Positions 1-8,065 of a stretch of DNA of 25,018 bases are shown piece by piece. The stretch is taken from the NCBI GenBank assembly GCA_030626465.1, contig DAOUOU010000009.1, positions 1-25,018 on the forward strand, written 5' to 3'. This DNA is from Bacteroidales bacterium. GTDB lineage: Bacteria; Bacteroidota; Bacteroidia; Bacteroidales; UBA10428. The translations under genes were made by a program, and so were the position numbers. Each line of letters begins with the position of its first letter. Within the stretch, counting starts at the first letter, position 1. Under the pieces are notes generated by a model. That model saw only the letters and a program-made list of their open reading frames with translations, ran no database searches and had not been told where the DNA came from.

Positions 1-334
1 GGAGTCAGCAGAAATATTCATGTTCTTTTTGGATAGTAAAAATTAAGGGTGATGAATTCGTCCTTAAAACGGTGAGCAAAATCACCAATTTATTCCATTC
101 CGGCATAAAATCTATTAATGGAAGGCTTGAACTGGGATCTCTATATATTCGTTCCATGGGCATAAAGTTATTTTAACTATAATTGTTTATTCTTAAAAAC
201 GATATTCAAGATTAAAAGATAGGTTTTATTGACGAAATGGAATAAATTGGTGATTTTGCTCACCGTTTTAAGGATGAATTCATCACCCTTAATTTTTACT
301 ATCCAAAAAGAACATGAATATTTCTGCTGACTCC
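1..334. repeat. Long inverted repeat, 99-bp arms
   Basis: Bases 1-99 are the reverse complement of 236-334 with one mismatch (G60 against T275), leaving a spacer of 136 bp. Position i pairs with 335-i. Pairing becomes patchy past base 99, so the inner boundary is real. The outer boundary coincides with the first base of the window, so the arms may extend further left or the window may begin at a contig end. The left arm lies inside an open reading frame that ends at 176; the right arm is therefore an inverted copy of coding sequence. No transposase, terminal target duplication or integrase is visible beside it. It could be a genuine fold-back duplication made by template switching, or an assembly or amplification chimera at a contig edge. 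Confidence 0.9.
3..176 (+). CDS. C-terminal fragment of an unknown protein (enters from the left edge)
   Basis: One frame is open from base 3 to a TAA at 174-176 and gives 57 residues ending in RSMGIKLF. The composition (mixed hydrophobic, Lys, Ser, Gly, no low complexity) looks like a real protein end, but I do not recognise the family. The first 32 codons lie in the left arm of the long inverted repeat, and the last 25 lie in the spacer. The copy in the right arm (minus strand) stays open for the same 32 codons and then diverges, so it cannot make the same C-terminus. No start is visible within the window. Confidence 0.45.
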   Translation, partial: SQQKYSCSFWIVKIKGDEFVLKTVSKITNLFHSGIKSINGRLELGSLYIRSMGIKLF

Positions 335-484
335 GAATGAATTCAATCGATTAAGAGATTCAGACTAGGGACTATCAAAGCCGGTGTGGTATGCAAAACC
401 TTCTTCTACAGAACTAAATTCCTTAATCAGCGAATCAATCGATAAGATCAGGGGCAACTATAAGTCAGGAGAGATAAATAATTG

Positions 485-3304
485 TTAGGCGAACCATTTT
501 TCAAGAACTGTACGCACGGCATTCACTTTTACCGGTTTTGTGATATAGTCGTTCATTCCTGAAGTAATTGCGCTGTCTTTGCCAATTTTGGAAGCGGTTG
601 CTGTCATGGCTATAATTGGCATTTGAAACCCGAGACCCCTTATTTCTACAGTGGCATCAACACCATCTTTTTCTGGCATTTGCAAGTCCATAAATATAAT
701 ATCGTATGATTTTTTCTTTACCATTTCGACAACTTCCTTGCCGTCAATAGCAATATCGATTTTGTATCCAAGATTTTGAAAAATCGTTTCGGCTACTTTC
801 TGATTAATAAGATTGTCTTCTGCAACAAGAATATTCAAATCTTTCTGAAGCACCATATTCTTTTCCTGGTCGCTCTTTATAATCCCTGAAAACCAGCGAA
901 ATAAATATTCTTTTAAAATATTTTGATCAAATGGCTGTGTGAGGTAATAGTCTACTTTAGATACTTTTGTTTGAATATAATTCTCTTGTTTGTGCTTAGA
1001 ACTAATCATTATAATCCTGAATTTATCAGCAATATTATTTTGTGATAATTGATGAGCTATCCAAAGGCCATCGAGATTGGGTTCATCCATAATAATCAAA
1101 AGATGATGATCTTTTTTACCAAGAAGTTGTTCCTTGATATCATCTATAATATCTTTTTCTTCATTGATCTTAACAATATCAATATGTATTTCCAAATGAT
1201 TTAAAAAGCCGAGAATTCTCTTTTTGGCTGGAAGATTTTGAGCGATAACAAATGCTTTGACCTGATTAAAAGAATTAATATCACTGAAATCAAGATCTTT
1301 CTCCAATGCTTCATTTGAAAACACTTCAATAGAAAAACTAAATTTTGAACCAGGCAACTTTTTGTTTTTGGAAATCCCGGATGGACTATCAACCCATATT
1401 TCTCCATTCATAAGATTTACCAGTTGTTTGGATATGGTTGTCCCAAGACCGGAACCTCCGTATTTGCGTGATGTACCATGTTCTGCCTGGGTAAATGAAT
1501 TAAAGATACTATCCAATTGTTCCTTGGGAATACCCACACCCGTATCTGCAACTTCAAAAATCAAAGTAAGATTCCCATTGTATTTTTCATCAAGTTTTAC
1601 TGTAAGTCTTATTTCACCCTCATGAGTAAATTTAACAGCATTGCTGATAAGATTGGAAAGGACCTGACGCAATCTGAAAGGATCACCAATAACATCATCC
1701 GGTACATTGGGTTGAATATCAACTGCCAGCTTAATTCCTTTCTCTTCAATAATTGCCCTGAACAGGTCGAGAGAAAGTTTTACTTCTTCGCTTACCCTGA
1801 ATGGAATTTCTTCAAGTTGCATTTTACCAGCTTCAATTTTCGAATAATCCAGAATATCATCAATAATATTAAGAAGAAGATCAGCTGAGTGTTTAACGAT
1901 TTCGACATACTCTTTCTGATCCTTTGTCAGGCTTTTCTGATCAAGTGCATCAGTCATTCCGATTATGCCATTCATTGGCGTACGAATTTCATGGCTCATT
2001 TTAGCAAGGAACTCCGATTTGGCAGTATTGGATGCAGCCTCGTATTTTCTTGCCTTTTCCAGTGAAGTAATATCGATGAATGTACTTAGAGTATACTCTT
2101 TATCATCAATGAAATATGGATTTTCTTTTCTGTAAAGCACAACTTCGTTACCTTCTTTTTGATACAATATGAATTGATTTGTATCGTAAGCCGATGATTT
2201 GGTTTTGTTCTTCAATTTACGGCCTGACATCAAATATTTATCAACCAGGGCATTTCCTTCCTGTTCTTCACCATCTTTAATAAGAAACATATCTTTAGCA
2301 ACCTGATTCAGGTAATGAATCTTATCCGTATCGTCAAATACTATAACACCAATTGGGAGGTTTTGTAAAATTTCATTTAAGCGCTCTTTTTCCTGGGTTG
2401 TTGATTCCTTTTTTCTTTCATTACTACGAACCAGTCTCAACAGAAAAAAGATGGCGAGTAAAAAAGATATTAAACTGATTGCTGCTATTAGGATAATTCC
2501 TGAAAACACCGTTTTAATAAAAAAATCATTATTGAAACTGAAAGCAAGGCCAAATTTATGGTCGAGTAAATAAAGAGGTTTATAAGCTGTGATAATTCTA
2601 ATTGTGGCAGAATCGATAGTCATTGTATGTTTTTCCAGTCCCTCAAAATCATCGATCAGATTTTCCACAATTCCATCTAAGTTTTCAATTGAAACAATCT
2701 TTCCGGGGAAATTTGTAGTATAGTCCTTTGATTCAGGATGAATAACCCATTGGTAGCAAATATCTGAAACATGAAACTTGTTAAGTTCTGTGAGGATGTA
2801 ATCTGCGAGGTTAATTGAAATAACAATATTGCCATATATCTGATTGTCTTTAAACACAGGTATATAATATTGGTATTCATTATTGCGGACTTTAACTGCC
2901 TCTTTATCGACCAGTTTCCTTTGTCTTTGTGCAATATACCTGTCAGTAATGAATTTTTTGTCTTTAAAAAGGTTGAAGACGTTTTTATTATTGTCGTAGA
3001 TATCTATATTTTTAATGAGATTGGCATATGAAGAATAGAAAAGCTCCAGCTTACGAAGGGAGTTTGAGTTTTCGGCATTTTCATAAAAAAGCTCTGATAT
3101 ATCATCAGAAAAAAGTATATAATTCAAGTCACTTTCAAAACGCATCAATTCATTTTCGATAGTATGGCTGCATAGTTCTGCCTGATTGAAAAGGATATTT
3201 TTCTGGTAGGAGACTTGTTTTTTGTATAGATCATTAAATACAAAAATGTTAATCGCTACAAGAATAACACCTGTTACAATAAATATAAGAATGGATTTTC
3301 TCAT
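485..3304 (-). CDS. Hybrid sensor histidine kinase with two receiver domains
   Basis: About 939 residues. Order: membrane segment near 5-25; extracytoplasmic sensor region to about 260; second membrane segment about 265-290; short coiled linker; PAS-like domain (about 305-415); HisKA with the H box SHEIRTP (His about 438); HATPase_c with N box SNLISNAVKF, G1 DTGVGIP and G2 GSGLG; then two receiver domains. The last receiver (about 824-939) is canonical: acidic pair in AEDN, phospho-acceptor Asp in FMDLQMP, TA motif and TKP lysine. The first (about 682-806) keeps an Asp in IMDEP, but its acidic pair is lost and the lysine of TKP is Gln (TQP), so it is probably not phosphorylated normally. I prefer the ATG at 3304 over an in-frame TTG nine bases upstream. 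No response-regulator partner gene is adjacent, so output may pass through its own receiver to an unlinked phosphotransfer protein. Confidence 0.93.
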   Translation of the reverse strand: MRKSILIFIVTGVILVAINIFVFNDLYKKQVSYQKNILFNQAELCSHTIENELMRFESDLNYILFSDDISELFYENAENSNSLRKLELFYSSYANLIKNIDIYDNNKNVFNLFKDKKFITDRYIAQRQRKLVDKEAVKVRNNEYQYYIPVFKDNQIYGNIVISINLADYILTELNKFHVSDICYQWVIHPESKDYTTNFPGKIVSIENLDGIVENLIDDFEGLEKHTMTIDSATIRIITAYKPLYLLDHKFGLAFSFNNDFFIKTVFSGIILIAAISLISFLLAIFFLLRLVRSNERKKESTTQEKERLNEILQNLPIGVIVFDDTDKIHYLNQVAKDMFLIKDGEEQEGNALVDKYLMSGRKLKNKTKSSAYDTNQFILYQKEGNEVVLYRKENPYFIDDKEYTLSTFIDITSLEKARKYEAASNTAKSEFLAKMSHEIRTPMNGIIGMTDALDQKSLTKDQKEYVEIVKHSADLLLNIIDDILDYSKIEAGKMQLEEIPFRVSEEVKLSLDLFRAIIEEKGIKLAVDIQPNVPDDVIGDPFRLRQVLSNLISNAVKFTHEGEIRLTVKLDEKYNGNLTLIFEVADTGVGIPKEQLDSIFNSFTQAEHGTSRKYGGSGLGTTISKQLVNLMNGEIWVDSPSGISKNKKLPGSKFSFSIEVFSNEALEKDLDFSDINSFNQVKAFVIAQNLPAKKRILGFLNHLEIHIDIVKINEEKDIIDDIKEQLLGKKDHHLLIIMDEPNLDGLWIAHQLSQNNIADKFRIIMISSKHKQENYIQTKVSKVDYYLTQPFDQNILKEYLFRWFSGIIKSDQEKNMVLQKDLNILVAEDNLINQKVAETIFQNLGYKIDIAIDGKEVVEMVKKKSYDIIFMDLQMPEKDGVDATVEIRGLGFQMPIIAMTATASKIGKDSAITSGMNDYITKPVKVNAVRTVLEKWFA

Positions 3305-3371
3305 AAAGCACAAAATATAACGTGCAGATAAAACATTAGTGAGGTGATAAAATTAGAACAAATGTGTTTCT

Positions 3372-3400
3372 AATAAAAAAATAAACATGCTTTTCATGTT
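3372..3400 (-). terminator. Possible rho-independent terminator after rsgA
   Basis: A 6-bp stem (AACATG at 3384-3389, CATGTT at 3395-3400) with a 5-nt loop is followed, in the minus direction, by a T-rich run at 3373-3383. It lies about 70 bases past the rsgA stop and before the histidine-kinase start, so it could end the rsgA transcript. The stem is short and AT-rich, which keeps confidence modest. Confidence 0.35.
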
Positions 3401-3468
3401 AATAACTTACTATTGAGTAAAACATCAAAATGGACGGTTAAAAAAAATTCCATGCCACCTTGGATATT

Positions 3469-4389
3469 TTACCGGTATTTTGAATCATCATCATTCATGA
3501 TGTTCAGATAACTCTGATAACGCGATTTTCCGATAATTCCTTCTTCAACCCCATACATTATTGCACACCCCGGTTCATGAATATGCGTACAATTGTAAAA
3601 CTTACAGTTTTTTGAATGCTTGAATATTTCCGGAAAATAAAGGCCAATTTCAGACTTATTCAAATCTATCAATCCAAATGCTTTAATACCTGGAGAATCA
3701 ATCACATATGTATTATTATCTAATGTAAAAATCTCAGAAAACGTGGTAGTATGTTTACCCGATTGATGATAACGAGAGATTTCCTCAGTTTTTAAATTCA
3801 AGGAGGGTGCTATTGAATTAATGAGTGCAGTTTTTCCAACTCCTGAGTTTCCTGCAATAAGATTTATTTTGTTTTGCATGAGCTTGTGAACCTGGTCAAC
3901 ATTTGTATTATCTTTTACCGAAAGTTGTATGCAATGATAACCAGCAAGCGTATAGGTATGAATGAAATCATCAAGAAGTCTTTGATCTCTTTTTTTTAAA
4001 AGATCGATTTTATTAATTAAAATAACACTTTCAACAAAATAAGCTTCGGAAGTAACTAGAAACCGGTCAATAAATTCTTTGGGAGTTTTCGGAGATCTCA
4101 AAGACACCATTAAAAGAGCCAGGTCAATATTAGCCGCCAGAAGCTGAGCTTCTTTATGAAAACGCGTGGCACGGCGAATAATGTAATTTTTGCGTTCATC
4201 GATTTTCAGTATGATACCGGTGTTATCATCAAGCAGTTCATACTCAACTCTGTCACCTACGGTTACGGGATTTGTAGTTTTCAGTCCTTTAATTCTGAAT
4301 TTGCCTTTAATCCTGCATCTGACAATATTATTCCCGTCAAGAACATTGTGCCAGCTACCTGTTGATTTTATTACAAGTCCTTTTTTCAC
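3469..4389 (-). CDS. rsgA: Ribosome small-subunit biogenesis GTPase RsgA
   Basis: 306 residues, the usual family length. It shows the circularly permuted GTPase order that marks this family: G4 NKID (126-129) precedes the P-loop GNSGVGKT (180-187), a threonine-rich switch I (GKHTTTF, 211-217) and G3 DSPG (231-234). An N-terminal OB-fold region (about 1-70) comes first, and the C-terminal zinc knuckle has the spacing C-x4-C-x-H-x5-C (C262, C267, H269, C275). RsgA is a cytoplasmic GTPase that acts in late 30S assembly around the decoding centre. It is divergent from xth with a 90-bp gap, so the two probably have separate promoters within that gap. Nothing looks abnormal. Confidence 0.97.
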   Translation of the reverse strand: MKKGLVIKSTGSWHNVLDGNNIVRCRIKGKFRIKGLKTTNPVTVGDRVEYELLDDNTGIILKIDERKNYIIRRATRFHKEAQLLAANIDLALLMVSLRSPKTPKEFIDRFLVTSEAYFVESVILINKIDLLKKRDQRLLDDFIHTYTLAGYHCIQLSVKDNTNVDQVHKLMQNKINLIAGNSGVGKTALINSIAPSLNLKTEEISRYHQSGKHTTTFSEIFTLDNNTYVIDSPGIKAFGLIDLNKSEIGLYFPEIFKHSKNCKFYNCTHIHEPGCAIMYGVEEGIIGKSRYQSYLNIMNDDDSKYR

Positions 4390-4479
4390 TTGTGAAAAAT
4401 TCTAATTCGAGGCTAATGTAATTCAATAATCGTATTTTTACCCCATCATAAATCAACTTATCAATAGAGCTTATCCAAT

Positions 4480-5250
4480 ATGAAGAGGGCCATACTTTCT
4501 TACAATGTCAATGGCATACGTGCTGCTATAAACAAGGGATTTGTCAAATGGTTAAAGGCTAATTCTCCTGATATAATCTGCATACAGGAGACTAAAGCCA
4601 GTCCGACACAAATTGAAATTCCACTTTTTGAATATCTGGGTTATCATTGCTATATACATTCGGCTGAAAAGAAAGGATATAGCGGAGTGATGACTCTTAG
4701 CAAAGAAATTCCTGAACAAGTTGTTCCAGGTATGGGGAAGGATAAATATGATATGGAAGGCAGAGTACTTAGAACCGATTATCCTGATTTCACACTGCTC
4801 AATGTTTACATTCCCAGTGGAACTACAGGAGGGATACGTCAGGATTTTAAAATGGAGTTCCTTACTGACTTCCGTAAATTTATCCGGAACCTGCAAAAGG
4901 AACGGAACAAGCTAATAATTTGCGGTGACTATAATATTTGTCATAAACCTATTGACATTAATCATCCTGAAAGGCATAAAAAATCCTCAGGCTTTTTGCC
5001 TGAAGAGCGAGCCTGGTTCGATGATTTTATTGCTGATGGTTTGGTAGATACATTCAGAATGTTCAGTTCAGAACCGGAACAATATAGCTGGTGGAGTTAC
5101 AAGGCAAATTCGCGTGAGAAAAATCTGGGATGGCGGATAGATTATCATATAGTTACTGATTCTCTGAAAAATAATATTGCTAATGCCGAAATTCTGAACA
5201 ATGTTCAACATTCAGATCATTGTCCTGTTACTTTAGTGTTTAATATATAG
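4480..5250 (+). CDS. xth: Exodeoxyribonuclease III (AP endonuclease)
   Basis: 256 residues of the endonuclease/exonuclease/phosphatase fold, typical for ExoIII. Metal and catalytic signatures are all present: YNVNGIRAA near the start, QETK with the metal-binding Glu (E37), catalytic Tyr in LNVYIPSG (Y110), GDYN (D150, N152), WRIDYH (about 218-223) and the terminal HSDHCPV with the Asp-His pair (D246, H247). It cleaves DNA 5' of abasic sites and removes 3' blocking groups during base-excision repair. It heads a compact plus-strand cluster: its TAG stop is one base from the next ATG. The linked downstream genes have no obvious repair function, so the linkage may be only transcriptional. Confidence 0.96.
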   Translation: MKRAILSYNVNGIRAAINKGFVKWLKANSPDIICIQETKASPTQIEIPLFEYLGYHCYIHSAEKKGYSGVMTLSKEIPEQVVPGMGKDKYDMEGRVLRTDYPDFTLLNVYIPSGTTGGIRQDFKMEFLTDFRKFIRNLQKERNKLIICGDYNICHKPIDINHPERHKKSSGFLPEERAWFDDFIADGLVDTFRMFSSEPEQYSWWSYKANSREKNLGWRIDYHIVTDSLKNNIANAEILNNVQHSDHCPVTLVFNI

Positions 5251-5251
5251 G

Positions 5252-5515
5252 ATGAGGGAGAAGATAAAAAGGCTAAACTTTCCAGCAAAATTTCCATTTG
5301 ATCCGGCCAGATTTCCTTTTTTCTACGGGTGGATCATGTTGGGTGCAGGTGATATTTTTCGTGGAGCATTTTGTTTTTATTATGCAAATGGACATAATTT
5401 TACTAATTCTCTTCAACGTGCTTCAATGATTGCAGGAGCATCTTGCCAATGGTTTGGCACAAGAAAATGGATGAAAAAGACAAATGATATTGACAACAAA
5501 ATGAATTTGCTGTGA
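5252..5515 (+). pseudogene. MFS transporter remnant (N-terminal start only)
   Basis: An 87-codon frame begins one base after the xth stop. Its first ~32 residues, including FPFDPARFPFFYGW followed by IMLGAG, look like the N-terminus and start of the first membrane helix of MFS transporters of the oxalate/formate-antiporter-like type, which are about 400 residues or longer. From residue ~33 on, the sequence loses the helix pattern and contains Trp, Cys and charged clusters with no recognisable MFS motif, so most of the transporter is gone. The frame overlaps the next gene by four bases (GTGA), so translation through it may still couple xth to the SRPBCC gene. Family identification is from memory of the FYGW motif. 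It could instead be a small lineage-specific protein that kept a borrowed start. Confidence 0.5.
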
Positions 5516-5889
5516 AGAATATTAAGCAAAAGCATCACATACCTGCGACAACAGAAGAAGTATATATTGCACTTACCAATCCTTTTACTATTGAGTTATG
5601 GACTGGTTTCCCGGCAGTTATGTCGACTGAAAATGGAAGTGAATTCTCCCTTTTTGAAGGAGACATTGTAGGTAAGAACCTGGATTTCAGAGAAAATGAA
5701 TTGATTCGACAACAATGGTATTTTGAAGGAGAGGAAAAAGAATCTGTTGTCACACTTCGACTAAAAGCAGAGAGAAATAATACTATTGTAGAATTGTTGC
5801 ATGTAAATGTACCTGATGAGGTTTTTGAGGAAATAGCGAGGGGCTGGAAGCAGATCTATTTTAAATCCCTTAAAAGTTTTTTTAAGTAA
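5512..5889 (+). CDS. AHSA1/SRPBCC-domain protein
   Basis: 125 residues with the START-like SRPBCC pattern: an early PATTEEVYIALTNP segment (helix after strand 1), LWTGFPA, the EFSLFEGDIVG hairpin, a QQWYF strand, then a long C-terminal helix with the typical GW..IY...L spacing (ARGWKQIYFKSLKSF). Members bind small hydrophobic ligands or, as in Aha1, proteins; the actual ligand here is unknown. The start is a GTG at 5512 that overlaps the preceding frame by four bases, and its TAA overlaps the next ATG by one base (TAATG), so it is probably translated by coupling. It is cytoplasmic, with no signal peptide. Confidence 0.85.
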   Translation: MKNIKQKHHIPATTEEVYIALTNPFTIELWTGFPAVMSTENGSEFSLFEGDIVGKNLDFRENELIRQQWYFEGEEKESVVTLRLKAERNNTIVELLHVNVPDEVFEEIARGWKQIYFKSLKSFFK

Positions 5890-7184
5890 TGTGTAATATA
5901 CTCCATATAAGAAAACAAGATATAGAAATAATGGCCCCTGCCGGATCGTACGAATCTCTGATGGCTGCTATTCAGGCAGGAGCAAATTCGGTCTATTTTG
6001 GATTGAACAGGATGAATATGCGTGCTCGTTCTTCAGATAATTTTACTGAAGAGGATCTGGATAAGATCATAAAGATATGTAACAAGTACCATGTAAAAAC
6101 CTACCTTACTCTTAATATTGTAATTTATAATAACGAACTTGAGAAAATATACCAACTTGTAGACCTGGCTAAAGAGAAAAAAGTTACTGCAATAATTGCC
6201 AGTGATCATGCTGTAATAAACTATGCCAGGACAAAAGGAGTGGAAGTACATATTTCGACCCAGGTAAATATCAGCAATATTGAATCATTCAAATTCTACT
6301 CAAATTTTGCCGATGTAATTGTTTTGGCAAGAGAGTTGAATATTGATCAGATCAAGGAAATAAACAATATTGTTGACAAAGAAAACATTAAGGGGCCGGG
6401 AGGAGAAAAGGTGAAAATCGAAATGTTTATTCATGGTGCGTTGTGTATGTCAATTTCAGGCAAATGTTACCTTAGTCTGCACGAGTACAATTATTCGGCA
6501 AACAGAGGTGCTTGTTTTCAAAATTGCCGTAAAGGATATACAGTAACAGAGAAAGAATCGGGAAGAGAACTTGATATAGAAAATGAATATATCATGTCAC
6601 CAAAGGACTTATGCACCATTCACTTTTTAAATAAAATATTGGATGCAGGAGTAACTGTTCTAAAAATAGAAGGAAGAGCGCGACCACCGGAATATGCATA
6701 TACGGTAGTGAAGTGTTATCGTGAAGCAGTAGACAGTTGTTTCGACGGAAGTTATGGAGAAAGAAAAATACAAATCTGGATGGAGCAACTGAAAACTGTA
6801 TTCAATCGTGGTTTTTGGGATGGCTATTACCTTGGGCAAAGAATGGGTGAATGGAGTCATGTATATGGTTCTAAAGCTACAAAGCGGAAAGTATATGTTG
6901 GGAAAGGAATGAATTATTTCTCGCAAAAAAAGGTAGCGGAATTTTTATGCGAAGCCTCAGATCTGAAAATAGAAGATGAAATATTGATAACAGGGCCTAC
7001 TACAGGCGTTATCCAATCAAAGATCGAAGAAATCCGTGTTGATCTTAAGAAGGTAAAGATCACAAAAAAAGGGGAACGGTTCTCTATCCCCCTTGAACAA
7101 ACAGTGCGTCGATCGGACAAACTATATAAGATCGTAAGATCATCAGAAATTCCTACTCAGGCATCTCATGATGAGCAGAAATAA
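5889..7184 (+). CDS. trhP: U32-family protein, TrhP/YegQ-type tRNA hydroxylation factor
   Basis: 431 residues. The N-terminal TIM-barrel starts with MAPAGSYESLMAAIQAGA, and the U32 signature is intact (E178-MFIHGALCMSISGKCYLS). C186, C193, C209 and probably C242 sit where U32 relatives such as UbiU carry Fe-S-binding cysteines. A C-terminal U32_C beta-barrel follows (about 335-420). Length and architecture match the TrhP (YegQ) branch, which supports 5-hydroxyuridine formation at tRNA position 34 from prephenate, rather than the longer RlhA. Despite the old name 'peptidase U32', protease activity is unlikely. It begins at the overlapping TAATG junction and is the last gene of the xth cluster. 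Its last 32 bases overlap the convergent 248-residue gene. TrhP versus another U32 subgroup is inferred from length. Confidence 0.8.
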   Translation: MCNILHIRKQDIEIMAPAGSYESLMAAIQAGANSVYFGLNRMNMRARSSDNFTEEDLDKIIKICNKYHVKTYLTLNIVIYNNELEKIYQLVDLAKEKKVTAIIASDHAVINYARTKGVEVHISTQVNISNIESFKFYSNFADVIVLARELNIDQIKEINNIVDKENIKGPGGEKVKIEMFIHGALCMSISGKCYLSLHEYNYSANRGACFQNCRKGYTVTEKESGRELDIENEYIMSPKDLCTIHFLNKILDAGVTVLKIEGRARPPEYAYTVVKCYREAVDSCFDGSYGERKIQIWMEQLKTVFNRGFWDGYYLGQRMGEWSHVYGSKATKRKVYVGKGMNYFSQKKVAEFLCEASDLKIEDEILITGPTTGVIQSKIEEIRVDLKKVKITKKGERFSIPLEQTVRRSDKLYKIVRSSEIPTQASHDEQK

Positions 7185-7899
7185 GCATATCTCTCCTTAT
7201 TTCTTTTATAAATAATTTCTTTAGTTGGAGAGCACGTTGCAAGGATTTATCCTGATCATAAATTCTTATGACATCTTCAGGGCCACAAAACCTGTAGATA
7301 AGGCCTAAAGCACCATCGAAATTTCGATTTTTTAAATTGAATTTGATTTTTTTAGAGATGTAATCGAAGCGTTTCCAGTTGATAGCATGGGGGATACGGA
7401 TATAAATTTTTTCCTCTTCGTTCAGATCCCTGTAAAGTCCTTCTCCTATCTCGTTCAATTTGAATGTTTTAAAAATCTTAATACGCGCAGTTCCTTCAAA
7501 TTTCCTAAACGCCATTAATTGCAAGTCATTGTTTTTAAAGAAATTCTGAATTACCTGGATCATGCGATAGCTTCCAATGCCCTTGATTCTGATGCAAGGA
7601 AGAATGGAATCACGAGTGATAATTTCGCCGAAGGATGGATAACATTCTACTATTCTGCTTACCCCTAAATCTTTGTTAATTCGATTGATTTTTTCCGGGG
7701 CATACCGATAGCGAAGAGTGATAAAGATAGACCCTGGCTTGTCACTTATGCTAATATTTTTGTTAATTGTTTTATAGCCGGGGAATGGATCAACAGTTTT
7801 AAGCACCAGAGAATTCTCAACTATATCCTGCTCAAGCGCACACAGGTTTTCCATTTTTGTAATACTGCCAATGGTTTCAATTACTTCCTTCTGTTCCAT
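7153..7899 (-). CDS. Hypothetical protein, 248 residues
   Basis: A lysine- and isoleucine-rich soluble protein with no signal peptide or membrane helix, which I do not recognise. Visible features are an acidic N-terminus (EQKEVIETIG), a predicted mixed alpha/beta middle (GSIFITLRYRY about 86-96, RIKGIGSYRM about 133), and a basic helical C-terminus (RALQLKKLFIKEIRRD). Codon use resembles its neighbours, and the frame is open throughout, so it is probably real. It converges on the U32 gene with a 32-bp overlap of the 3' ends and lies 166 bp downstream of the large protease/barrel gene on the same strand. I can give no function. Confidence 0.75.
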   Translation of the reverse strand: MEQKEVIETIGSITKMENLCALEQDIVENSLVLKTVDPFPGYKTINKNISISDKPGSIFITLRYRYAPEKINRINKDLGVSRIVECYPSFGEIITRDSILPCIRIKGIGSYRMIQVIQNFFKNNDLQLMAFRKFEGTARIKIFKTFKLNEIGEGLYRDLNEEEKIYIRIPHAINWKRFDYISKKIKFNLKNRNFDGALGLIYRFCGPEDVIRIYDQDKSLQRALQLKKLFIKEIRRDMLISAHHEMPE

Positions 7900-8065
7900 C
7901 TAATCTTAAAATAGTATTACTGTTGGTGAATAAATGTAAATACCAATGGAAGATTCCTTGTTGATTCATAAGTAAAAAAAAGACTATACCTAAATTACAA
8001 AATACCTTGTGGATTATCAATGATAATATGAATAATCTTTGAAAAAATTGGGGATAGGGATGAAT

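Noticed and set aside
365..457. Minus-strand frame of about 30 codons ending YHTGFDSP downstream of the hybrid kinase
   Set aside because: Protein-like in feel, but no start, no recognised family and bounded by stops; might be a remnant but cannot be supported.
8010..8040. Stem ATTATC/GATAAT downstream of the protease/barrel gene
   Set aside because: Short, AT-rich, with no T-run on the minus strand; indistinguishable from background in this base composition.
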